A stretch of 64,000 nucleotides of DNA. Origin: UBA10649 sp965278945. GTDB lineage: Bacteria > Actinomycetota > Actinomycetes > S36-B12. The stretch is from NCBI GenBank assembly GCA_965278945.1, contig OZ257128.1, positions 2,604,001 to 2,668,000 on the forward strand, in the 5' to 3' direction. Below the pieces are notes generated by a model. That model saw nothing but the letters and a program-made list of their open reading frames with translations. It had not been told where the DNA came from and searched no databases. Shown one piece after another: positions 17,135-25,446 of the stretch. Each line of letters starts with the position of its first letter. Within the stretch, counting starts at the first letter, position 1. The position numbers were made by a program, and so were the translations under genes.

Positions 17135-17266
17135 GCCATCAGTCTGCCACGGTCCCCGTGCGCTCGAAGGATCACAACACGTGCGCGAAACAACATGTTC
17201 TAAGCGTCGTAACAGAAGTCCCTTACCGTCGGTACTGCGTCGATGACCAGAATCGAGGTGAGCGAA

Positions 17267-17521
17267 ATGGACTGGCGTCATCAGGCTGCATGCCGCAGCG
17301 AGGATCCCGAGCTGTTCTTCCCGAATCCAACGATCGGACTTATCGGCCTGCAGATCGAAGCAGCGAAGGCCGTGTGCCACCGCTGCACAGTCGTTGATCA
17401 GTGCTTGAGTTTCGCCGTGCGCGCCGGCTTGGAGGCCGGCGTATGGGGAGGTCTGAGCGAGGACGAGCGCCGCGCGCAGCGCCCGCGCAAGGCCGGCCGC
17501 AGCGAACCACGCGTCGCCTAG
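17267..17521 (+). CDS. whiB1: WhiB1-type iron-sulfur transcription factor
   Basis: An 84-residue WhiB-family protein. The four cluster ligands are Cys9, Cys37, Cys40 and Cys46, the same numbering as in M. tuberculosis WhiB1, and the GVWGG turn (58-62) with the basic C-terminus follows. The ATG at 17267 was chosen because of that numbering, the MDWRH start and GAGGTG upstream; an in-frame ATG at 17243 is rejected. WhiB1/WblE proteins bind the primary sigma factor and respond to nitric oxide. It stands alone, and ends 3 nt from the convergent LacI gene. Confidence 0.93.
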   Translation: MDWRHQAACRSEDPELFFPNPTIGLIGLQIEAAKAVCHRCTVVDQCLSFAVRAGLEAGVWGGLSEDERRAQRPRKAGRSEPRVA

Positions 17522-17523
17522 CG

Positions 17524-18555
17524 CTAGCGCGGCGCGGGAACCGGACCGGTCGACTCACGGACAACGAGTTCGGGACGGAAGACGAACTCGTCGCGCGGCG
17601 CGGGCGTGCCGTTGATTCCATCGATGAGTGCCTGCACGGCTGCTGTTCCCATCGCCGACACCGCTTGGCGAACGGTGGTTAGCGGCGGATCGGTGAATGC
17701 AATGAGCCGCGAGTCGTCGTATCCCACGACAGAGACGTCCTCGGGCGTACGCAGCCCCCGTTGGCGGACAGTACGAATGGCGCCGAGCGCCATCAGGTCC
17801 GAGCCACACACAATCGCCGTCACCCCGAGACCGAGCAAGTGATGAGCCGCCGCCTGGCCTCCCTCTACGGCGAACAGCGAGTGGGAGACGAGTGATGCCG
17901 CCTCCTCCTCGCTGGCACCGGTCATGCGTTGCATCGCGTCGATGAACGCCGCACGCTTGCGCACGACCGGAACGAATCGGATCGGGCCGACCGCGAGTCC
18001 GATCCGCCGATGTCCCATCGACGTGAGGTGCGCGACGGCGAGTTCCATCGCCGCAGTGTCGTCATCGGAGATGAACGGAGCTTCCACGCCCTTGGCGTAT
18101 CCGTTGACGAGGACGATCGGCAGCCCGCGCTCGACGAGGGCGGAGTACCTGTCGTGGTTGGCCGTGCTGTCGGCATGCAGTCCGGACACGAAGATGATGC
18201 CTGCGACTCCCCTGTCCAGGAGGAGCTCGACGTACTCATCCTCGGTCACCCCGCCGGGAGTCTGCGTGCAGAGCACCGGCGTGTAGCCGTGCTGCGCGAG
18301 AAGCGTCTCCATCACCTGCGCGAAGGCGGGAAAGATCGGGTTCTCAAGCTCGGGGACGACGAGGCCGACGAGGCCCGAGCGGCCGCGAAGGCGGAACGGT
18401 CGCTCGTATCCGAGCACGTCCAAGGCGGTGAGCACTGCCATCCGCGTCGAGGATGAGACGCCGGGACGATCATTGAGCACCCGGGACACGGTGGCCTCGC
18501 TGACGCCCGCCTGCTCGGCAATGTCGGAGAGGCGAGCCCTCGGGTTGTCAGCCAC
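17524..18555 (-). CDS. LacI family transcriptional regulator
   Basis: A 343-residue repressor-type protein. The N-terminal helix-turn-helix ARLSDIAEQAGVSEATVSRV is followed by the hinge helix region and a periplasmic-binding-like effector domain (GLVVPELENPIFPAFAQ, VVGYDDSRLIAFTDPPLTTVRQ). GTG 18555 has TAGGCT 7 nt upstream; the longer frame is rejected. It is divergent from the DUF4032 gene with a 38-nt gap, but no sugar operon lies next to it, so its regulon is unknown. Confidence 0.92.
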   Translation of the reverse strand: MADNPRARLSDIAEQAGVSEATVSRVLNDRPGVSSSTRMAVLTALDVLGYERPFRLRGRSGLVGLVVPELENPIFPAFAQVMETLLAQHGYTPVLCTQTPGGVTEDEYVELLLDRGVAGIIFVSGLHADSTANHDRYSALVERGLPIVLVNGYAKGVEAPFISDDDTAAMELAVAHLTSMGHRRIGLAVGPIRFVPVVRKRAAFIDAMQRMTGASEEEAASLVSHSLFAVEGGQAAAHHLLGLGVTAIVCGSDLMALGAIRTVRQRGLRTPEDVSVVGYDDSRLIAFTDPPLTTVRQAVSAMGTAAVQALIDGINGTPAPRDEFVFRPELVVRESTGPVPAPR

Positions 18556-18562
18556 GGCGGTC

Positions 18563-18568
18563 AGCCTA
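18563..18568 (-). promoter_or_regulatory. -10 hexamer, leaderless start of the LacI gene
   Basis: TAGGCT on the minus strand, 7 nt before the GTG at 18555; back to back with the plus-strand box at 18582. Confidence 0.5.
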
Positions 18569-18581
18569 GGCGGAAACGTGG

Positions 18582-18587
18582 CAGGCT
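18582..18587 (+). promoter_or_regulatory. -10 hexamer, leaderless start of the DUF4032 gene
   Basis: CAGGCT, then 6 nt, then the GTG at 18594. Confidence 0.4.
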
Positions 18588-18593
18588 TCGGTC

Positions 18594-19859
18594 GTGCGCC
18601 TGACGGGAAGCCTCGACGAACCGGAGTTGGCGTTCCTGCCATGGTCGGTTCCCCTTGAGGAATGGCCGGACGACCTCGTCGTCGCACTGCCTCGTGGCAT
18701 CTCGCGCCACATCGTGAGATTCGTTCGGATCAACGGCGTTGTCTACGCGGTCAAGGAGGTCGAGGAGAACTTCGCGCAGCGCGAGTACGAGCTGCTCTTC
18801 GACCTCGTGCGCAGGGGTCTTCCGACAGTCGAGCCGGTCGGAGTGGTTCTCGACCGGGTCGACGAGCACGGCGAGCCACTGCCGGCCGGACTCATCACCA
18901 GGCACCTGGAGTTCTCGCTGCCGTACCGAGCGCTCTTCTCCTCGAGCCTGCGGCTGGAGACTGCCAGTCGCCTTCTCGATGCGCTGGCCGTTCTGATCGT
19001 ACAATTGCATCTGGCGGGCTTCTCGTGGAACGACGTGTCGCTGTCGAACACCTTGTTTCGACGCGATGCCGGCGCATTCGCCGCCTACCTCGTCGACGCC
19101 GAGACTGGCGAGCTGCACCCGCAACTGTCGCAGGGCCAGCGTGAGTACGACATGGAGACTGCTGCGACGAACGTCGCTGGCGAGCTCATGGACCTGCAGG
19201 CGGGCGGGCGTCTGCATGACGGCATTGACCCCATCGTCACCGGAGTCAGCCTGCGCACCAGATACGACCAGCTGTGGGAGGAGGTGACCGGACCGCTCGT
19301 CATCTCGCGCGAGGACCGCTACCAACTCGAGTCCCGCGTTCGCCGCCTGAACAGCCTGGGCTTCGATGTCGCCGAGCTCCAGGTGAAGACCCAGGCCGAC
19401 GGCGATCACATCACCGTCACTCCGAAGGTTGTAGATGCGGGCCATCACTCACGCCGCCTCATCACGCTGACCGGCCTAGACGTAGAGGAGAACCAGGCGC
19501 GACGACTGCTCAACGACCTGGACTCGTTCCGCATCAAGATCGGCTTGGGTCCAGAAGACGAGGAGTTCGCCGCTCACCGATGGGTCACCGAGAGATTCGA
19601 GCGGGTCATGTCTGACGTACCGCCCGCACTGCGCGGCAAGCTCGAGCCTGCGCAGATCTTCCACGAGGTTCTCGAGCATCGCTGGTTCATGTCCGAGGCA
19701 GCGGGCGCAAGCGTGCCGTTCGGCGATGCGATCTCCGACTACGTCACCACTATCCTCGCCAAGAAGCCGGATGAGCAGGCGGTGCTGGGGTCGAGGGTCG
19801 GGTCCCCGAGCGACGACACTGCGGCCTTACGCATCGTGCTACCGCCTGAGGAGGCCTAG
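18594..19859 (+). CDS. DUF4032 protein with kinase-like N-terminal half
   Basis: A 421-residue protein. The N-terminal half is like lipopolysaccharide/protein kinases: VVYAVKEVEENFAQREYELL resembles a nucleotide-binding Lys/Glu pair, and SWNDVSLSNTLF with YLVDAETGE resembles a catalytic loop and metal Asp. The C-terminal half is the conserved DUF4032 region (HRWVTERFERVM, EVLEHRWFMSE). The function is not known. Its stop overlaps by one base the GTG of the antiporter gene, so the two are coupled. Confidence 0.85.
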   Translation: MRLTGSLDEPELAFLPWSVPLEEWPDDLVVALPRGISRHIVRFVRINGVVYAVKEVEENFAQREYELLFDLVRRGLPTVEPVGVVLDRVDEHGEPLPAGLITRHLEFSLPYRALFSSSLRLETASRLLDALAVLIVQLHLAGFSWNDVSLSNTLFRRDAGAFAAYLVDAETGELHPQLSQGQREYDMETAATNVAGELMDLQAGGRLHDGIDPIVTGVSLRTRYDQLWEEVTGPLVISREDRYQLESRVRRLNSLGFDVAELQVKTQADGDHITVTPKVVDAGHHSRRLITLTGLDVEENQARRLLNDLDSFRIKIGLGPEDEEFAAHRWVTERFERVMSDVPPALRGKLEPAQIFHEVLEHRWFMSEAAGASVPFGDAISDYVTTILAKKPDEQAVLGSRVGSPSDDTAALRIVLPPEEA

Positions 19860-21052
19860 TGTCACAGGAGTTCAGCTCCTTGGTCGCCATCGCGGCGATC
19901 GCCGCATTCGTTCCGCTCATCGTCGGACTCCTTCGCATCAAGGTCGCTGAAGTCGTGCTCCTTCTCGGTGCGGGCGTGATCTTCGGACCGCAGCTCATCG
20001 GCTGGATCACTGTTGACTCGTCGATCGAGCTGTTGTCCGACCTCGGCCTCGGCCTGCTCTTCTTCCTCGCCGGACTCGAACTTGAGGCACGAGCGGTCCG
20101 TGGGCAAAGCGGGAAGCTTGCCGCCATCGGCTGGGGAGTCTCCCTCCTGCTCGCGGGCATCGTGTCATTCGCGCTGAGCGTCACTGGAGAGGTTCACGAC
20201 ACGATGGGCATCGCCATCGCGCTGACCTCAACTGCGCTGGGCACTCTTCTTCCCATCCTGCGCGATAGCAAGGAACTCGGCTCGCGATTCGGGACGTTGT
20301 TCATGGGCGCAGGCGCGTGGGGAGAGTTCGGGCCGATCATTGCGATCTCGGTCCTGCTCGGTACTCAGAGCTCGTTCGTCGCGCTGCTCAGCCTTGCCGG
20401 GTTCGCCATCGTCGCGATGATCCTCGCGACTCTTCCCTCGCGACTGGCCGGCGACAAAGTGCGCGCAATCCTCGAGCGCGGCCACCACACCAGTTCGCAG
20501 ACCGCGCTTCGGTTCACGATGCTCCTGCTCATCGCGCTCCTGGCACTGGCAGACGACTTCGGGCTCGACGTCGTGCTCGGCGCATTCGTCGCCGGCATCA
20601 TCGTGCGTCGGTTCTCGCCTCCCTCCGAGGAGTCCTCGCTGCAGACGAAGATGGAGGCGATCGGTTTCGGCTTCCTCATCCCCTTGTTCTTCGTCGTCTC
20701 AGGGGCGAACCTCGACATCGACTCGATCGTGGAGAATCCCGGCCGCCTCGCGCTGTTCTTCGCCCTGCTCCTGCTGGTGCGTGGGCTGCCTCAGTTCTTC
20801 ATCTACCGATCGGCAATTCCCGATACCCGGCAGCGGGGCCGGTTCACCCTCCTGGTCGCGACAGGACTGCCTATCATCGTCGCCGTCACGACCCTCGAGG
20901 TCGAGTCGGGCCTGATGGACCCGCGCAACGCGGCAGCGCTGGTCGGCGCCGGAGCGCTCTCGGTTCTCGTCTTCCCGCTCGTCGGAAACTGGCTGGTGCG
21001 CGGCCAGCAGCCGGCGGCCGAGTCTCAGGAACGAACCGAGAACACCGCCTGA
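19859..21052 (+). CDS. CPA2-type cation/proton antiporter
   Basis: A 397-residue membrane protein with about twelve hydrophobic segments and the CPA2 (Kef/YbaL/GerN) pattern: LGLLFFLAGLELEAR, ALTSTALGTLLPIL, and ADDFGLDVVLGAFVAGIIV. No C-terminal TrkA-N domain is present. It probably exchanges Na+ or K+ for H+. The protein ends in a charged tail that overlaps rlmB on the other strand by 28 bp. Confidence 0.88.
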   Translation: MSQEFSSLVAIAAIAAFVPLIVGLLRIKVAEVVLLLGAGVIFGPQLIGWITVDSSIELLSDLGLGLLFFLAGLELEARAVRGQSGKLAAIGWGVSLLLAGIVSFALSVTGEVHDTMGIAIALTSTALGTLLPILRDSKELGSRFGTLFMGAGAWGEFGPIIAISVLLGTQSSFVALLSLAGFAIVAMILATLPSRLAGDKVRAILERGHHTSSQTALRFTMLLLIALLALADDFGLDVVLGAFVAGIIVRRFSPPSEESSLQTKMEAIGFGFLIPLFFVVSGANLDIDSIVENPGRLALFFALLLLVRGLPQFFIYRSAIPDTRQRGRFTLLVATGLPIIVAVTTLEVESGLMDPRNAAALVGAGALSVLVFPLVGNWLVRGQQPAAESQERTENTA

Positions 21053-21978
21053 AGCACGATGCCGGCCGCGACGGACGCATTGAGCGACTCCATGCCCGGC
21101 ACCATCGAGATGCCCACTCTCCAGTCGCACGTCTCGCCGACGAGCCGAGACAGACCCTCGCCCTCCGCACCGATCACGATGATCACCGGATCGGTGAGGA
21201 CATCCTTCGCGAGCGTTGCGAGGTCCGCATCCGCGTCGGCCGCAAGCCCCACGACGGTGAAGCCCTTCTTCTGGAAGGACTCCAGGGCACGAGTGAGGTT
21301 GGTGACCTGAGCGACGGGGACACGGGCCAGTGCGCCCGCCGACGTCTTCCACCCAGACGCCGTGACACCCACCGAGCGGCGCGTGGGAATGATGATGCCG
21401 TCGGCACCGAACGCCGCTGCAGAGCGGGCGATCGCCCCCAGGTTCCGGGGGTCCGTGACACCGTCCAACGCGACGAGCAGCGTGCCGTGCTCGAGATCCT
21501 CGGCGCTGGAGTACTGGTACTCGGGCATCGTCAGCACCATGCCCTGGTGCACGCCGCCGTCAGTCATGCGGTCGAGCTCTGACTTGGCCACCTCGAGAAT
21601 CGGGATGCTCGCGCCGACCGCAAGCCGCATGGCCTCGCGCCAGCGATCATCAGCTTCCAGCTTTGCCTGGACGTAGAGCGCCGAGGCCGGAACCTTCGCG
21701 CGGAGTGCCTCAACGACGGGGTTGCGGCCCATGAGCATGCTGCCGTTCGCCCGACGGCTGCTGCTGCTCCGCGTTCCACTGGAACGCTGAGGCCCCGCGT
21801 CGGCGCGCTTCTTCGCGCGCTCGCGGCGCGCAGCGGGATGGTGCGGACGGTCAGTCGCCTTCGGAGTCGGCTTGCGGCCCTCGAGCGCCTGCCTCTTCTG
21901 GCCACCGGAGCCCGCCGTGGCGCCCTTCTTCGTGCCGTCCTTGCGCATCGCTCCGCGACGCTGTGAGTTCCCTGCCAT
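21025..21978 (-). CDS. rlmB: 23S rRNA (guanosine-2'-O-)-methyltransferase RlmB
   Basis: SPOUT methyltransferase of 317 residues that methylates a peptidyl-transferase loop guanosine (G2251 in E. coli). A basic disordered extension (about 1-80, many Arg/Lys/Ser) precedes the substrate-binding domain (MLMGRNPVVEALRA) and the knotted catalytic domain with VIGAEGEGLSRLV and SMVPGMESLNASVAAGI. The place next to cysS is the same as in M. tuberculosis. Confidence 0.93.
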   Translation of the reverse strand: MAGNSQRRGAMRKDGTKKGATAGSGGQKRQALEGRKPTPKATDRPHHPAARRERAKKRADAGPQRSSGTRSSSSRRANGSMLMGRNPVVEALRAKVPASALYVQAKLEADDRWREAMRLAVGASIPILEVAKSELDRMTDGGVHQGMVLTMPEYQYSSAEDLEHGTLLVALDGVTDPRNLGAIARSAAAFGADGIIIPTRRSVGVTASGWKTSAGALARVPVAQVTNLTRALESFQKKGFTVVGLAADADADLATLAKDVLTDPVIIVIGAEGEGLSRLVGETCDWRVGISMVPGMESLNASVAAGIVLQAVFSVRS

Positions 21979-21995
21979 GGTTCACCCTCCCGGGT

Positions 21996-23405
21996 TCAGT
22001 CGTCCAGCGACCAGCGGACACCTTGTGGAGTGTCCTCTACCCGGATGCCGATCCGATCCAGTCCATCGCGAATGGCGTCAGCCGCCGCGAAATCCTTGCG
22101 TTCCCTCGCGGACTGGCGCTGGTCGAGCACGACCTGCACCAGTTCTCCGATGACTGCGGTCTCGCGGCCCGAACCGCCGCCGGCAGCGTCGGTCCACGGC
22201 TTCGACCATGGGTTGAGGCCGAGGACATCGATCATGGAGAGTGTCTGGTCGAACGCAGACTGCAGTTCTGCGGCATCTGACGTCGCGAGAATCGCATTGC
22301 CGCGTCGGACGCTCTCATGGACGACGGCCAGCGCGGCCGGCACGGAGATGTCATCGTCCATCGCGGCATCGAAGTCCGCTGGCCTCGACTCGGGACGAAC
22401 GACAGGCTCGCCTGCGACGCCGAGCCGCTCGGCCGCCCGCTGGAGGAAGCCCTCGATCCGACGGTATCCCTGTCCCGCATCGGCGACCGACTCATCGGAG
22501 TACTCCTGCATCGATCGATAGTGCGAGCCCGCGAGGTAGTAGCGAAGCTCGACGGGTCGCACCCGCTTGAGCACCTCGTCTACGAGCAGGGAGTTGCCGA
22601 GCGACTTGCTCATCTTCTCCCCGGCCGTGGTGATCCATGCGTTGTGCAGCCAGTAGTTGGCAAATCCGTCGCCGGCCGCGTGGGACTGCGCGATCTCGTT
22701 CTCGTGGTGGGGGAACACGAGGTCGAGGCCGCCGCCGTGGATGTCGAAGGCGGAGCCGAGGTACTTCTCCGCCATGGCTGAGCACTCGATGTGCCATCCG
22801 GGCCGTCCGGGGCCCCACGGGGTATCCCAGTACGGCTCCCCCGGCTTGGCCGCCTTCCACATGGCGAAGTCACGCGGATCGCGCTTGGCGGAGGAATCGG
22901 AGTCGGGCGCCGCGAGCATGTCGTCGATGCGCTGGCCGCTTAGCGAGCCGTAGGCGGGAAATCCACGAACGTCGAAGTAGACATCACCGTCGGATGCGTA
23001 CCCGTGACCGGCGTCGATGAGCCGGTGCATCAGCGCGATGATCTCGGGAATGTGGCCCGTAGCCCGCGGCTCATAGGTCGGTGGCAGGCAGCCGAGCGCG
23101 TCATAAGCGCGGTTGAACGCGCGTTCGTTGCGCATGCCGACGACCCAGTAGGGGACATCCTCGTGCCCAGCGTTGTGGATGATCTTGTCGTCGATATCAG
23201 TGACGTTGCGCACGAAAGTGACGTCGAAGCCGCGCGCAGTGAGCCACCGGCTGATGACGTCGAACGCAACACCACTGCGGATGTGCCCCACGTGCGGCTT
23301 CGCCTGAACGGTTGCCCCGCACAGGTAGATGCCAGCGCGGCCTGGGGCGATGGGGACGAAGTCCCGTATCGACCTGGTTGCCGTGTCGTAAAAGCGCAAA
23401 GTCAC
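21996..23405 (-). CDS. cysS: Cysteinyl-tRNA synthetase
   Basis: Class I synthetase of 469 residues. HIGH-type motif KPHVGHIRSG at 36-45, first zinc ligand Cys29, and KMSKS motif GEKMSKSLGNS. The enzyme length and full C-terminal domain favour CysS over the shorter mycothiol ligase MshC. GTG 23405 has TACTGT 7 nt upstream; the longer frame is rejected. It lies 17 nt upstream of rlmB and 14 nt downstream of the PPOX gene. Confidence 0.95.
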   Translation of the reverse strand: MTLRFYDTATRSIRDFVPIAPGRAGIYLCGATVQAKPHVGHIRSGVAFDVISRWLTARGFDVTFVRNVTDIDDKIIHNAGHEDVPYWVVGMRNERAFNRAYDALGCLPPTYEPRATGHIPEIIALMHRLIDAGHGYASDGDVYFDVRGFPAYGSLSGQRIDDMLAAPDSDSSAKRDPRDFAMWKAAKPGEPYWDTPWGPGRPGWHIECSAMAEKYLGSAFDIHGGGLDLVFPHHENEIAQSHAAGDGFANYWLHNAWITTAGEKMSKSLGNSLLVDEVLKRVRPVELRYYLAGSHYRSMQEYSDESVADAGQGYRRIEGFLQRAAERLGVAGEPVVRPESRPADFDAAMDDDISVPAALAVVHESVRRGNAILATSDAAELQSAFDQTLSMIDVLGLNPWSKPWTDAAGGGSGRETAVIGELVQVVLDQRQSARERKDFAAADAIRDGLDRIGIRVEDTPQGVRWSLDD

Positions 23406-23412
23406 AGGCCGA

Positions 23413-23418
23413 ACAGTA
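23413..23418 (-). promoter_or_regulatory. -10 hexamer, leaderless start of cysS
   Basis: TACTGT on the minus strand, 7 nt before the GTG at 23405, lying just before the end of the upstream PPOX gene. Confidence 0.45.
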
Positions 23419-23419
23419 C

Positions 23420-23812
23420 CTAGTGGACGACGACCTTCTCCGGCGTGATCCGCACGACGACCCGGACGTTGTCGGTTTCGTCGTCTCCCGGGTAGCGGTC
23501 CCATCCCATGTACTGGTTGCCGAGCCGGTCGATGAGCTCGCGGCCGCCCGCCTCGGTCATCGACGCGCTTCCTCGGACCTCGACGTAGGAGTACGGGCTG
23601 TCCTTGGGGAATACGAGCACGGTGACGCGTGGATCCTTCTCGATATTGAGGTGCTTCCGTCGTCCCTTGACAGTCGACACGAGCAGGTCGTCCCCATCGC
23701 GCTCTATCCAGACCACTGACAGTTGCGGCCGTCCATCGGGTTCGATCGTGGCGATCGTGGCGAACTCCGGAGCATCGAAGAGGGCCTTCGCCTCGTCTGA
23801 GAGTGCAGTCAT
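23420..23812 (-). CDS. PPOX-class (F420-type) oxidoreductase
   Basis: A 130-residue split-barrel flavin/deazaflavin protein. Typical features are ATIATIEPDGRPQLSVVW at the N-terminus, LLVSTVKGRRKHLNIEKDPRV and the C-terminal VVVRITPEKVV. Actinobacterial proteins of this size are commonly F420-dependent reductases, but FMN cannot be excluded. It starts leaderless at the ATG 23812, directly upstream of cysS; a functional link to cysS is not obvious. Confidence 0.83.
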   Translation of the reverse strand: MTALSDEAKALFDAPEFATIATIEPDGRPQLSVVWIERDGDDLLVSTVKGRRKHLNIEKDPRVTVLVFPKDSPYSYVEVRGSASMTEAGGRELIDRLGNQYMGWDRYPGDDETDNVRVVVRITPEKVVVH

Positions 23813-23818
23813 GCCGCG

Positions 23819-23824
23819 ACCCTA
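23819..23824 (-). promoter_or_regulatory. -10 hexamer, leaderless start of the PPOX gene
   Basis: TAGGGT on the minus strand, 6 nt before the ATG at 23812. Confidence 0.5.
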
Positions 23825-23853
23825 CCGGTCCCTCCCGGACCTGATCAGGTGGT

Positions 23854-25446
23854 TCAGGAGGCTTCGACCGCGCTCACGACGTCGGCGTACTGCGCACGCA
23901 GTTCCCTCTTGAGGATCTTGCCGCTGGGGTTCTTCGGGAGCCGGTCGGCGATCACCACGACCTTCGGCGTCTTGAAGCCGGCAAGGATCGACCTCGCGTG
24001 GGCGATCACGTCCTGCGGTGTCAACGTCGCGTCGGCCTTGGGCACCACGACGGCAGTAACCGCCTCGACCCAGACCGGATGAGCAACGCTGAAGACCGCG
24101 ACCTCGGCAACGCCGTCAAGCAGGTAGATGGCCTCTTCGACCTCCCGGCTGGCAACGTTCTCGCCACCGGTCTTGATCATGTCCTTCTTGCGGTCAACGA
24201 CATAGAGGCGGCCCTCGTCGTCGACATAGCCCAGGTCGCCGCTGTGGAACCACCCGTTGTGGAACGCCTCGGCCGTCTTGCCATCGTCCTTGTAGTAGCC
24301 GAGGGTGGCCTGCGGGCTGCGGTGCACGATCTCCCCGACCACGCGCGCGGGAACCGGCACATCCTCGTCGTCGACGATCAACGTCTCGACGTTGCAGGCT
24401 GGCCGGCCCGCAGAACCGGCATGGCTGACCTGCTCGCTGGGCCCGAGGATCGTGGCGAGCGGCGCCATCTCCGTCTGGCCGTAGAAGTTCCACAGTCGCA
24501 GTTCGGGCAGTGAGGTCTGGATCTCCCGCAGCACCTCGACCGGCATCGCCGATGCCCCGTAGTATCCCTTGCGCAGTCGGCTCAAGTCGGTGGTGGCGAA
24601 GTCCGGGCTTCGCAGCAACGAGATCCACACGGTCGGCGGAGCGAAGAACTTGGTGACACCCTCGGCCTGCATCGCGTGGAGGACGTCCGAGGGCGCGGGC
24701 CCGGGCAGGATGATGCTGGTGGCGCCGAGGTAGACGTCAGGCCCAAGGAAGCAGTCCAGCTGGGCGCAGTGGTACAGCGGCAGCGTGTGCAGGTCGACAT
24801 CATCGACACTCATTCCGCCGTCGATGATGCAGCTGACGAACTGCCACATGAGCGATCGGCTCGACAGCAGCACGCCCTTCGGCCGCGACTCGGTCCCCGA
24901 TGTGTACATGAGCCGTAGCGGGTCCTCGTCCCCGACGAGGACGGCCGGAGGTGTTGCGCCCGTTCGCGTCCACGCGTCGACGTCGAGCCAGTCCTCCGGG
25001 GCGGGGTCACCCGACATCGGGATAGCGGCTGTGATCGTGATCGGCGCCGACAGGGAGGACATCGCGGCCACGGCGACCGGAAGGAGCGCATCCTCGACGA
25101 CGAACGCTGACGCCTCACTGTGCTCGAGGATGAATGAGATCTCGTCGGGACCGAGCATGAAGTTGATCGGCACGAGGAGCACGCCAAGCCGCGCCGTCGC
25201 GAACGACAGAACCGGATACTGCCAGCAGTTATGCGACAAGATCGCGAGTCGGTCACCCTTGCCCATCCCCAGGGCCGCCAGGGCCGCCGCGGTGCTGTCG
25301 ATCACGCGGTCGAGCTCGGCGAACGTGAGGCGGACGTCGCCGTTGATGATCGCCGTCTTGTGCGGCATCCGGGCCGCAGTGCGGCGCGGAATGTCGCCTA
25401 CCGAGTGCGAGCGCGCGAGCGCGACGAGACCCGGGTCAGGGCTCAC
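23854..25446 (-). CDS. Acyl-CoA synthetase (AMP-forming, FadD-like)
   Basis: A 530-residue adenylate-forming enzyme. Signature P-loop LMYTSGTESRPKGVLLSS (A3), NFYGQTEMAP (A5), HSGDLGYVDDEGRLYVVDRKKDMI (A7-A8) and the catalytic Lys in PKNPSGKILKRELR (A10) are all present. It activates a carboxylic acid, probably a fatty or hydroxy acid. Its GTG overlaps the phaZ stop (GTGA), so it may recapture acids released by polymer depolymerisation. Confidence 0.92.
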   Translation of the reverse strand: MSPDPGLVALARSHSVGDIPRRTAARMPHKTAIINGDVRLTFAELDRVIDSTAAALAALGMGKGDRLAILSHNCWQYPVLSFATARLGVLLVPINFMLGPDEISFILEHSEASAFVVEDALLPVAVAAMSSLSAPITITAAIPMSGDPAPEDWLDVDAWTRTGATPPAVLVGDEDPLRLMYTSGTESRPKGVLLSSRSLMWQFVSCIIDGGMSVDDVDLHTLPLYHCAQLDCFLGPDVYLGATSIILPGPAPSDVLHAMQAEGVTKFFAPPTVWISLLRSPDFATTDLSRLRKGYYGASAMPVEVLREIQTSLPELRLWNFYGQTEMAPLATILGPSEQVSHAGSAGRPACNVETLIVDDEDVPVPARVVGEIVHRSPQATLGYYKDDGKTAEAFHNGWFHSGDLGYVDDEGRLYVVDRKKDMIKTGGENVASREVEEAIYLLDGVAEVAVFSVAHPVWVEAVTAVVVPKADATLTPQDVIAHARSILAGFKTPKVVVIADRLPKNPSGKILKRELRAQYADVVSAVEAS

